The position numbers and the translations under genes were made by a program. Positions 40,801 to 48,800 of a stretch of 64,000 nucleotides of DNA are shown in pieces; the first letter of the stretch is position 1, and each line of letters opens with the position of its first letter. This DNA is from Akkermansia massiliensis (GTDB lineage: Bacteria > Verrucomicrobiota > Verrucomicrobiia > Verrucomicrobiales > Akkermansiaceae): positions 1,550,001 to 1,614,000 of the forward strand of contig NZ_JAMGSI010000001.1 of assembly GCF_023516715.1 (NCBI RefSeq), given 5' to 3'. The notes below the pieces were generated by a model, which was not told the origin of the DNA, searched no databases, and saw nothing but the letters and a program-made list of their open reading frames with translations.

Positions 40801-41283
40801 ATCCAGCGTCAGCCGAACCGGGAAATCCCGGTACTCCTCATACCGCCAGGGGCGGGCCTTAAACTCATAGGGAGCCAGGGAAAACGTGCCGTCGTCATCC
40901 CGCTTGAGAACCATGAGCTCGTGTGAGGGACAAGCCAGAAACAGCATGCTGTTGACCTGCTTGTGCCGCAGAGATGCAATGTCGGCCGCCGTCCAAACGG
41001 AAGGAAGGGAAGCCACCACATCGCCATCGACGGACAAGACGCGGAGCAGGGCTGGACTTACCTCGACAAGATAACGATCACTGGCGGAATACACGTAGGA
41101 CACCATCATGGACCCTTCCAGCGCGGCCATCACCCTCTTCATGCCGTGCCGGCGGGAAACTCCACCCGTTTGGGAGACATCCACATTCTCCAATACCGAC
41201 GCCCCCCGATGATATACATCCAAATCCGGACGCGCGGCAATCCCAGGCGAAACCTCGCCCCCGTTGAAGGAAATCCTCTTCAT
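37876..41283 (-). CDS. Tail nozzle / tubular protein B-like protein
   Basis: The product is 1135 residues. The start at 41283 (MKRISFNGGEVSPGIAARPD) has GGAAGG upstream; a longer frame to 41337 enters the regulatory element and is rejected. The opening FNGGEVSP-x-x-A-x-RPDLDVY, then LENVDVSQTGGVSRRHGMKRV is the signature of podovirus nozzle (gp12-like) proteins. The rest is beta-rich, with two related domains that repeat GLTTDDLVKGQTVRVEW / GIPADDLADGQTVRFGW (about residues 455 and 640). These inserts make it larger than T7 gp12 (about 800). They may bind host sugars. Confidence 0.85.
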   Translation of the reverse strand: MKRISFNGGEVSPGIAARPDLDVYHRGASVLENVDVSQTGGVSRRHGMKRVMAALEGSMMVSYVYSASDRYLVEVSPALLRVLSVDGDVVASLPSVWTAADIASLRHKQVNSMLFLACPSHELMVLKRDDDGTFSLAPYEFKARPWRYEEYRDFPVRLTLDDGCYRISFGDHSEDPDAVTNEGDVMRIQVTVPQQTGYSTGAVIRQGWVIAKAFTTASAFTAGKKLCVNEGSYWSWWTCDKDFNGATHYVDGLTSPADYPDHFHKGVICHSNTITCKGTWKFWCNKEWYGTYAIERRYPEEDWQLLGSSTSRIGAASNLQITGDEAGEECYLRLMLYESQLSNASDPSQGFPADACGNKLVVDAYRKDVVLQLRSGARPATVQRFTIPATPTLRHYLTSTASSIKASRVWVDDVEMTGASAVLTLGKAGIDVTPRGIPADDLADGQTVRFGWTEPRKTGRIALDARGMRTVYLPAGAKFDVNLGADIYNRGRGAVVKLTAYSAADVQYTTLWESKTDVYTTPSSGFYTFRITLNNGSTLEAAECQAELSGVASGVVKPEVQEDAPAPASVSTCDVLRFSLPLEPTAKAHFSKSGVPSIKALVMDQGRWTFQGSVLVDGDNLVIKPKGLTTDDLVKGQTVRVEWDVAAENFSIGANQQTGSRWVTRFLPAGTVVKLKGYIWMYAGQRNEQAAMVGKYLSWTPNSGSHSISTHTTLAGSWTVPEDGFYLVYLPFVNAFSSVIQWPAASAAIPACVGHLEGEVTDLTASAEYSLWDNVSTIPEGVPPSGESLMWSFAAFRDVYGFPSLVDVFQQRLVLAATQAQPQTVWLSKTDDLNNFEVGKQDDSALALTLSTTTQNRICWLMAQSSRLLLGTADAEWAVSGGQGVMTATNARADNHGFVGSSDVPAMMATDKVLYIERGGGRVYQYGYDYESDGYVSRDLTVFADHVLAQGGGVTSGDFMRKPHPRAVMTLADGTMALMTYNSMHQVHAWHRHRTEGRMSNAVVLPNGTGEDLLFVIAEREDGRFIEVFDPDGPFVDAGSWDYTSTVVTNALDVVESMGKDRQAAAVRVFFASDTAPAGIEVSNDGSTWDRLGKTRTMERGWHELLPASLWRRGVQFGIRVSGDRPLEFLAIDTQ

Positions 41284-41319
41284 TTGCCTTCCAATATAAA
41301 TGGAGGGTGAAAGCTGGCG

Positions 41320-41350
41320 CAAGTTGCCGAGTGTCACTACTTTTTGCCGG
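41320..41350 (-). promoter_or_regulatory. Late repeated element, copy 4
   Basis: All 31 bases equal copies 1 and 3. The downstream edge is 37 bases before the nozzle ATG at 41283. Confidence 0.8.
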
Positions 41351-41413
41351 GGAGAGCGAAAAAGGGCCGCCCCCTTGCAGGGACGGCCCTATGGACAAAC
41401 CAACGAGGAAGAA

Positions 41414-41869
41414 TTACTGAATGCCGTAGGCAATGGCAAAGACAAGCTTCTTGCCGGCGGTTACTGCCGGCGTGCCGCCCACCTTCGCATAAAGCATCGT
41501 CGTGGAATCCATCGGCTTGCCGGAAACCGCCAGGGAACCCTTCGTCAGCTGGTAGGTTCCGGCCGCGGTTACGGTCAGGGAGGCGGAATAAGCATCCGCC
41601 ATGTCCTGCGTGCCTACGGTCAGCTGCAGCGTCCCCACACCTTCGGAAATAATGTGGGAAAGCTGGGGGAGCACGCGGGCGCCGCAGGGAACATTGCAGA
41701 TGGCGATCAGGTCATCGGCCGCCACGGATGCGGGCATCGTGAATTCCGCCGTAGCCACATGGACCCCGGCTCTGGTATGGATGGCCGCAAGCTGCGGAAC
41801 TGTTGGCAGACCGATGCGGTCCGCCAGGGCGAGCTGTTTTTCAGCAATGGTTGTTTGATACGTTGCCAT
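41414..41869 (-). CDS. Capsid decoration / head-associated protein
   Basis: This 151-residue beta-rich protein lies 26 bases after the capsid gene. A helical start (TTIAEKQLALADRIGLP) is followed by alternating hydrophobic strands (DDLIAICNVPCGARVLP, TLQLTVGTQDMADAYSASLT, KKLVFAIAYGIQ). Small beta-sandwich decoration proteins with this size and place are common in podoviruses. No catalytic features are seen. Confidence 0.65.
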   Translation of the reverse strand: MATYQTTIAEKQLALADRIGLPTVPQLAAIHTRAGVHVATAEFTMPASVAADDLIAICNVPCGARVLPQLSHIISEGVGTLQLTVGTQDMADAYSASLTVTAAGTYQLTKGSLAVSGKPMDSTTMLYAKVGGTPAVTAGKKLVFAIAYGIQ

Positions 41870-41895
41870 GATGATTTAATGTAGGATTGAATGTT

Positions 41896-42864
41896 TTAAA
41901 CAAGGGGCTTGCACTTGATCTGCAGGAAGGCTTCTTCGCGCATGCGAGTGGACCCCATGATGGTCTTGAGGCCGATCTGAATGGTATCTTCCTTGTCGGT
42001 TCGCTTCTCCACCGTCACCTTGTTCTGCTTCCAGGAGCCGAAATACAGGGAATTCTTCATCCACATGGGGCAGATGATGTTTCCTTCCTCGTCAATCGGC
42101 AGATTGGGAGCGATGACGAACTGAATGCCCATGATGGGGTCCAGGGTGCCGTTCGTTTTACGCAGGGATGCAAAGCCGAAATCGGTCTTCTGCAGGCGCT
42201 CGTCATTGATCAGGGCTTCACGCATGCGGGGAGTGATGGCGCAGCACACCTGGTCGCCATAGGCGTTGGAAGCGTCGTCGAGGATACCGTTCTCCTGCAG
42301 GAGCGTAATGCCCCGGTTGAGCTTTTCAATCGTCATCGGGCATTCCTTGGCCGTGCTTCCGGTGTGGTTGACAGGCACGACATTTTCAGCCAGCAGTTCC
42401 AGCTTGTCCATGCCGTCGTTGCCGGCAAACGCCGTTCCGAAAATGCCGCCCTTGGAGGGAACGTAAAGGCCGCCCTGCTTTTTCAGGCCGAACAGTACGT
42501 CGTCCATCTTGCGGGCCGCGGCATACTTGAGGGCATTGATGGTTTGGGTGACGGGGGCATCCAGACCATGCAGGAAAATATCGTCGTCTTCATCGTAGCC
42601 CAGGTGCTTGGAGAAGCTCACCGGAAGCATCCGACGCTTGAAGTAGTCAAGTTCATCCAGAACAATGTCCTGCATGCGCCCCTGCTTCTCGTCCAATTCC
42701 GTGGTGCCCACGAAGCTGAACTCCTGAAGCTTGCCCGTTAGACCGGACTTGATAACGCAGAAGCGTTCCAGGCGGGAAGTGGCCTGCTGGATTTGCTCCT
42801 GCCACTGGTTGTCGTAGGTCTCCTGATAAAGATCGGAGATGGGAAGGGTGTAATTATTTGGCAT
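41896..42864 (-). CDS. Major capsid protein
   Basis: The product is 322 residues from MPNNYTLPISDLYQETYDNQ (42864, GGAG 4 bases upstream); a second ATG at 42882 adds six residues. Recognisable capsid blocks are EELDYFKRRML-like helix text (LDELDYFKRRMLPVSFSKHL), the E-loop/spine part DAPVTQTINALKYAAARKMD, and the C-terminal part IQFVIAPNLPIDEEGNI followed by WMKNSLYFGSW. The same blocks occur in the decayed capsid gene at 52012-52716. In the circular genome it lies just beyond attP from the scaffold gene. Confidence 0.88.
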   Translation of the reverse strand: MPNNYTLPISDLYQETYDNQWQEQIQQATSRLERFCVIKSGLTGKLQEFSFVGTTELDEKQGRMQDIVLDELDYFKRRMLPVSFSKHLGYDEDDDIFLHGLDAPVTQTINALKYAAARKMDDVLFGLKKQGGLYVPSKGGIFGTAFAGNDGMDKLELLAENVVPVNHTGSTAKECPMTIEKLNRGITLLQENGILDDASNAYGDQVCCAITPRMREALINDERLQKTDFGFASLRKTNGTLDPIMGIQFVIAPNLPIDEEGNIICPMWMKNSLYFGSWKQNKVTVEKRTDKEDTIQIGLKTIMGSTRMREEAFLQIKCKPLV

Positions 42865-42896
42865 GTCTCCATCAGGAGGCATGGACAGGACTTTTG

Positions 42897-42914
42897 CAAG
42901 TTGCCGAGTGTCAA
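42897..42914 (-). promoter_or_regulatory. Late repeated element, copy 5 (proximal half)
   Basis: Only the gene-proximal 18 bases are conserved (TTGACACTCGGCAACTTG on the minus strand). The distal CGGCAA box is missing. The edge is 33 bases before the capsid ATG, the same spacing as the other copies. Confidence 0.7.
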
Positions 42915-43047
42915 TTCAGTTGTAGATTTGACAATTCGCGTAAGGGTTATTGAAATCGAAGCATCCCGGCAGGCATCTTTTTTGTCATACAGGCATTACA
43001 GAAGTGTTACAGATTGACGTAAATATCTGATTGTAATTTATCACAAA

Positions 43048-43063
43048 CCCATCATCCGCTCCA
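43048..43063. repeat. attR core
   Basis: An exact copy of the 16-base tRNA-Gly end; only this fragment of the tRNA is present here. It is followed 162 bases later by a second integrase gene, the same order as at attL. Confidence 0.9.
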
Positions 43064-43224
43064 TTTTTTGCCTTCGGGGTTATTGCAAACCCCTCATTTT
43101 ACAAGGCCTCCCTTGGTAGCAGATTGTGTGATATTCAGTCCTATTACATGGTTTTGTTATGCACTATGCTATACATCGACTTTTCGGTGCATAGCAGATT
43201 CAAAACCGCTAACACCACAACATT

Positions 43225-44313
43225 ATGGCTGGAATTATCAAAAGAAAAGACACTTGGTACGCCTGTTTCCGAGTTGGAGGCAAACTCAAGGTTCGTACCA
43301 CCGGCATCAAGATCACTCCCTTGGTTACTCCAGGCAAATTGAAGAACGCCGCCATGAAAGAAGCTGAACTTCAGGCGCGCATCATTGCAGAAGAGCTGGA
43401 GAAGGAAGCAAAAGGGGCACTTCTAAATGCCGATGTTATCGTTTCACTCGCCGGGAACAAGGCCAAGTCCGTCCTGCGAAACAAAAAATACATGCCCAGC
43501 GTCAAGGATCATCTGCATCAATGGCTGGCGAACCGTCCCAACCGACGCGCCAATCTTCGTTACGGGAAGGCTATCCGGTGTTTTCTCGACTTTCTGGGAC
43601 CCAAACAGGAAATGCCCCTGGACACGGTGACGGAGGCCCAGGCGCAAAGGTTCATGGAAAAATATTTGGAATTGCTGAGTTCCAAGACGGTAAGCATTTA
43701 CCTATACGGTTTGAATGCGGCCTTTCAACAGGCAGTCAACGAACGGCTTTTTCCGTACAATCCTTTCAAGGGGGTGCGTCCCAGCAAGATCAACCGTGCC
43801 GATGCTACCGAAAGGCGCGCTTTCACAGTCGAGGAAGCTCAACGATTGACCGAAATCCTGCCGGGAGAATGGCCCGACATGATACGCGTCTGCCTTTATA
43901 CGGGAGGCCAGCGTTTGGGCGACATCGCTACCCTCCAATGGAAGCAAATTGACATGGAGGGTGGAATCATTTCGATGACGACCCAAAAAACCAAGAGACA
44001 CATGAACAACCCCATCATCTTGCCTTTGAAGGAAGTGCTGGACAGACGACTTGCCAACCGTGCGAGCGATTACGTATTTCCGGTAGCGGCAATGCGTCAC
44101 GCGCAGGCGGATCATACGTCGAGCAAACTTTCCATCGAATTCAACGCTCTGCTGAAGAAATTCGGATACATTGAAAAGAATCCTCCAGCAGCGAAAGGAA
44201 ACAGGCGGAGACTTGCACCTCTGAGTTTCCACAGTCTGCGCGCAACGGCAGTTACTGTTCTGCGTCTGGCGAATGTTCCTGCGGACTTGTGCCGGTTCAT
44301 TGTCGGGCATGAT
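43225..44313 (+). pseudogene. Second tyrosine integrase, C-terminally truncated
   Basis: The frame begins MAGIIKRKDTWYACFRVGGK. The catalytic Arg (GGQRLGDIATLQWKQ, about 230), FHSLRATAVTVLRL (about 333) and the His of FIVGHD (about 360) are present. After GHD the sequence changes abruptly (about 44314), and the segment that should hold the catalytic Tyr is replaced by 50 unrelated residues. It should be inactive. It lies just outside attR with the same spacing from a tRNA-Gly end as the intact integrase. It therefore most likely belongs to an older element at the same site. Confidence 0.85.
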
Positions 44314-44572
44314 CCTCCTTCTGCCAGCGGGGATCGGCAAGCATCCGGACCAGAGAAGCACGGCGGGATCGGACCTCCGGCAGGTCGCCATGGCGCCAGC
44401 CGGGGGCATAGGCATGCAGCGGAAGTTCTTCCGGTTCCGCATCATCCAGGCAGGAGGCGTCCTGCATGAAAGGAAAGGCTTCCACGGCATACCCCAGCCG
44501 GAGGAAGTCTTTTTCACCTTCCAGGAGTTCTCCCGGCGTCTGGAGCAGCAAGCAATGAAGAGGCATATTCAT
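44314..44572 (-). pseudogene. Gene fragment abutting the broken integrase
   Basis: A protein-like minus-strand frame starts MNMPLHCLLLQTPGELLEGE and runs to about LADPRWQKED, then enters reversed integrase DNA and stops at 44297. It is thus a gene without its 3' end, joined tail to tail with the integrase without its 3' end. The family is not recognised. The joint at about 44314 is a probable deletion point. Confidence 0.45.
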
Positions 44573-44686
44573 GGAGAGACAGGGAAACAGTCCCTAATCC
44601 TACTGATTTATTCCAAGAAAATCCACCATGAAAATGATACCGATCTCTCATTGATATTCTAATTCGACGCTTATGTAAAATTATCT

Positions 44687-45829
44687 CTACAAAGGGTTAT
44701 CAAGTAGTTTAAGCAAATCCCGGGCTTGCTCATGCCCTTGCTGGGCCGCTTTTTCCAACCACTTCCGGGCTTCTGCCTCATTTTCTTCCGTTCCCCTTCC
44801 TAGTTGATAAAGCACACCCAATCGAAATTGCGCGTTAGCATTCCCTGATCTGGCCGCTCTTCCATACCATCTGAATGCCTCCTGATCATTCTGTTCTACT
44901 CCGGAGCCTTCCTGGTACATCCATGCCAGGTTATATTGAGCATCCACATGCCCTTGTTGAGCCGCGGCAGAAAACCATTTCACAGCCTCCTGAGCGTTTT
45001 GGGGAATACCATTTCCTTGAAAATACAACATTCCCAAGTTATTTTGGGCATCAGCGAATCCCTGTTGAGCCGCAAGGGAAAACCATTTGACCGCTTCTTT
45101 TAAATCTTTTTCAACTCCTTTTCCCTGGACATACAAAGTACCCAGATTATTTTGGGACGGAGCATATTGTTGCCTAGCCGCAGCAGAAAACAACTTGAAA
45201 GCTTCCCGCCAATCCTGTTCAACGCCCTGACCTTGCGCATACAATACTCCAAGATTGTGTTGCGCTGGAGCAAACTGCTGCAGGGCCGCAGCAGTATACC
45301 ATTTCACGGCTTCTTTCCAATTTTGCTCCACTCCTGTTCCTTTTTCATAAAAAGCGCCCAGATTGTACTGAGCCGGAGCACATTGTTGCTGGGCCGCAGA
45401 AAAAAACAATTCAAATGCTTTTCTCAAGTCTTCTTTAATCCCTCGACCTTGAGAATACAACACGCCAAGCTCAAGTTGAGCCGGAGCATATTGTTGCTCC
45501 GCAGCTTTTGAAAGCCACTTGAATGCTTCCCTATCATCTTTTGCAATCCCCTGTCCTTGTGAATACATGATTCCAAGATTACACTGGGCTTTAGCATCTC
45601 CCTGTTGAGCCGACTTTTTTATTGAATCTATCTGCGCAATACTAGAACAAGAAGATGTCTGAGACATGGCAGAAGGAAGAGCCGCTTCCTGGGAAGGATA
45701 TGCAACCGAAGTCAAAAAAAGACATGCAAATATGTTATATATATAAAATTTAATCTCCCTTCGCTTCAACAGAGAAGGGAGATTAAGAAATGGAATAGCA
45801 TCAGGATAATTTGACATTACGATATACAT
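44687..45829 (-). CDS. Sel1-repeat protein next to RHS, possible immunity protein
   Basis: The product is 380 residues. A hydrophobic N-terminal segment (YIYNIFACLFLTSVAYPSQE, about 28-47) looks like an export signal if translation starts near it. About nine Sel1 repeats of 36 residues follow, each of the type A-Q-x-N-L-G-x-x-Y-x-x-G-x-G-V-x-x-D-x-x-E-A-x-x-W. Sel1 solenoids bind other proteins. The gene starts 30 bases after the RHS stop on the same strand and shares its lower GC with the RHS tip, so tip and Sel1 gene may have moved as a pair. An immunity role is inferred from this order only. Confidence 0.8.
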   Translation of the reverse strand: MYIVMSNYPDAIPFLNLPSLLKRREIKFYIYNIFACLFLTSVAYPSQEAALPSAMSQTSSCSSIAQIDSIKKSAQQGDAKAQCNLGIMYSQGQGIAKDDREAFKWLSKAAEQQYAPAQLELGVLYSQGRGIKEDLRKAFELFFSAAQQQCAPAQYNLGAFYEKGTGVEQNWKEAVKWYTAAALQQFAPAQHNLGVLYAQGQGVEQDWREAFKLFSAAARQQYAPSQNNLGTLYVQGKGVEKDLKEAVKWFSLAAQQGFADAQNNLGMLYFQGNGIPQNAQEAVKWFSAAAQQGHVDAQYNLAWMYQEGSGVEQNDQEAFRWYGRAARSGNANAQFRLGVLYQLGRGTEENEAEARKWLEKAAQQGHEQARDLLKLLDNPL

Positions 45830-45859
45830 ATATCATAACACCAAAATATCAAGCATTTT

Positions 45860-48800
45860 TTAGAAAGTAATACTTATCCCTCCAAAAAACGTATATCCTA
45901 CATGTCCTCCATTAGTTGGAATGTTAACATTTCCACCAACCCTCCATGAACCACCTCTACTGCCAAAAGAACCACTGGCACTTGCCCCGAACCCAACGCT
46001 TGGGATGGCTCCTTGGACTGGGCTGACATTTCCTCCTGTCGTAATCCCGTTTGAACCTATGTTCACGGTACCAGTTGCAGATCCCCCCCATCCAGAATTT
46101 CCGATAGGGTGTGTAAAAGTGCCAGTGAAACTAATTTTAGTCCCTTGGTCTCCAGAGCCATCACCGCCACCTTTTCCCTTATCTGTTCCTCCAGTTTTTG
46201 AAGTAGTCTTCCCCAAACTATCTTCCGCCTTTTTGGCGATCATCATGGCAATTTCTTCCAGTTTCTTTTCCAGATCTTTGCCGATTTGGGTACAAACTTC
46301 ATCCGGAGTTCCTTTGGGAGCATGCTTTTTACAAAATGCAATACATCTCTGCTGGGCTTCTGCCCGAGCCTTCTTCTCCAGTCTTTCTTTAAGTTGCTTC
46401 AAGACATTATCAAGCTCAATTAATCCAAGATAATCTATCGACAACTTATTACTTACAAAGCAGTAGAGATTGAACCCGGCATTTTCCGCCATCGGATCGC
46501 GGTTGATCCAGCGTCCATCAAGTACGTTGTAGTAGCGGTAATTGTAGTAAACCAGCCCAAGGTCGTCATCCAGATATTCGCTGGAGAATCGGAACGGATT
46601 GATCTCCGCCGCGTTTCCTTCCATCTTGATGATGTCTCCATAGGGGCTGTATTCATACAAGGCGCGCCTTCCTCCCTGGATGCCGAACAAGGCCGTCGTG
46701 TTCTTGAGCAAGTCGTGCGTGTAGTACAGGTCTTCCTGATAAACACCGGCTTCGTCAAAGACACTCATGGCAAGGATGCGAGTCGCTACGGACTCCATCG
46801 GGTCCCACAGATAGGTCTTGCGCAGGATGGGAGAGGCCGTCTCCGTCTCATTGGTGGCGTCCAGTTCCGCTACCTGCAAATAGCCCACGTAGATGAAACG
46901 CTTCCTGGACACCAACGTGTTCCCGTCGTAGACGGTCTTCTCTACACGTCGGTTCAGGTAGTCGTACACGCATTCAATGCGTTTAGTGTCCTTGGTGAAG
47001 GCTGTAGCCTGATTCTGAGCGTTGTAAGCTACCGTCCAAATTCCGGTTGCGGTTTTTACCAGGGTCTCGTTGCCGTCTGCATCATATTCCGGGAAAAATT
47101 CTCCCGGCAGGGAGGCAGGTGCCGCATCGGGAATGGAGTTGATGATGACGTGAGGACGGACGGACGTGTATTGGTTGAGCGGATTGGTTACATAGATGAC
47201 CATGTTGCCATGTTCCAGGGATGTGGTCCGGTTGCCCATGTTGTCATAATGGTAGCTATAGCTTCTGCCGCTGCCCAACGAATCGGAAATCACTTCACTG
47301 CGGTCATTGTAAGTGTAGGTATGAACAAGATCCGGAGTAGGAGTATTGAAATAATCCTTCTTCGTCGCCGGGCGTCCCAGTGCGTCATACGTGTAATCCA
47401 CCTTGGCCGGGTAGTTCTGACTTCCTGGGCGCAGGTAGTCCATCTTGACCACCAGGTCCCGCTTCTCTTCCAGCGTGTACCATCTCTTCAGCGTATTGGG
47501 ATAGTTCAGCGTCTCCAGCAATCCGTTGGCGGCATTGTAGCCATAGGTAAACGGAGTCGCCACCGCGTTGAGGGAAACCGTGGAAGGCCTTCCTGCGGAA
47601 TCATACCCCCAGCCCGTTTGCAGAACAGTACTGCCTCCGTATTGCAGGCTGTAGCCTGAAGCTCGCCCGTAGGCGTCCTTCACTGCCGCTAGGGAACTTT
47701 CTACAAGTCCCAGCGTGCTTTCCCCTTCCACTTCCCCGTACTGGTTGTAGGTGAAGATGCGCGTCCCGCTGGCATCGGTAATGCCGGTGAGCTGGCCCAG
47801 ATGGTTATAGGCCGCCGTGATGGAGGGAGTGCCGTCGCCATAAGTCTCGCCTGTCAGCAGCCCGGTCAGGACGTCATAGCTACGCGTCATGACGTTTCCT
47901 CTTCCGTTCGTAAAGGTGGAAACACGGTTGAGCGTATCGTAGCTTGTGTCCTCGTGGGTTTCATCCGCATAAGTCTTGCGGGTGGGCAACCCCGTAGCGG
48001 CGTTGTAAGTCCAGGCCGTCATGTCTCCATCCGTTCGTTCTCGCGGATCAGTCGTGATAGCTTCCGAGGAACCGCGGAACGTCGTCAGGCCGGTGATCTG
48101 GTCCGCATCGTTGTAAGAGAACACGGCTGGCTGAATCGCCGTTCCCCATTCGGCCTCCTTGCGTCCCCTGGCGTCATAGGCATAACAAGCCGTCTTGCCC
48201 ATGGCGTCGGTGATGCAGGTAGGCTGGTCCAGCGGCTGCCCGTAGGCATAGGACGTGCTGTTTTCCGCGGCATCCGTCACGGAAAGGAGGCGCAGGGCTG
48301 TATCGTACACTTCCGTCGTGGTATTGCCGCGGCTGTCCGTATAGGCCATCGTCATGCCTTGGGCCGTATAGGAGTGGCTCTGGCTGGTGGAAATTCCTGC
48401 ATAATCGGTCACAGTGGTGGTAAAACCGTCCACGGTATGAATCACGGCTGCATCCGATACTCCGGGCTGGGTCACTTTCCGCACCCTGGCGGCAGGTTCC
48501 CCGTATTCCGTCCAATCGGCGCTGTCATGCCCCCTGGCGTCCGTCGTAACCACCTTGCTTTCCAGCACGGGGTTCAATGAAGAAACCAGCGTAGCTTCCT
48601 TCCGGACAATGGGCGTGCCTTCCGCTGCGTATTCCGTCGTCGTGACAAGTCCGTAGACGCCCTCTTCCCGTTGTTCACGGGTGTAGGTATATTCCATAAC
48701 CCGTGAATTGAGCGTGGTCGGTTCATCGGAAAGAGCGACGGTTTCCTTCGTCTTGTTGCCAAAGGAATCATATTCATACAGGGTGGGAGCCAGTGTTTCA

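Larger units (their letters stand above)
1056..43063. mobile_element. Complete temperate podovirus prophage in tRNA-Gly
   Basis: The element is bounded by a 16-bp direct repeat (1056-1071 and 43048-43063) that equals the 3' end of tRNA-Gly, so one unit is 41,992 bp. It contains integrase, repressor, replication and recombination genes, small and large terminase subunits, portal, scaffold, capsid, decoration protein, tail adaptor, nozzle, three ejection proteins, fibre and lysis genes. I see no broken essential gene, so it may be inducible. Virion genes are T7-like while the early region is lambda-like. Accessory genes are a DUF3800 gene (35328-36257) and an effector-like gene (20222-21247). 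Confidence 0.93.

Noticed and set aside
1072-43047. T7-type phage promoters or a phage RNA polymerase
   Set aside because: No polymerase gene and no repeated 23-bp T7-like promoter were found despite the T7-like virion genes.
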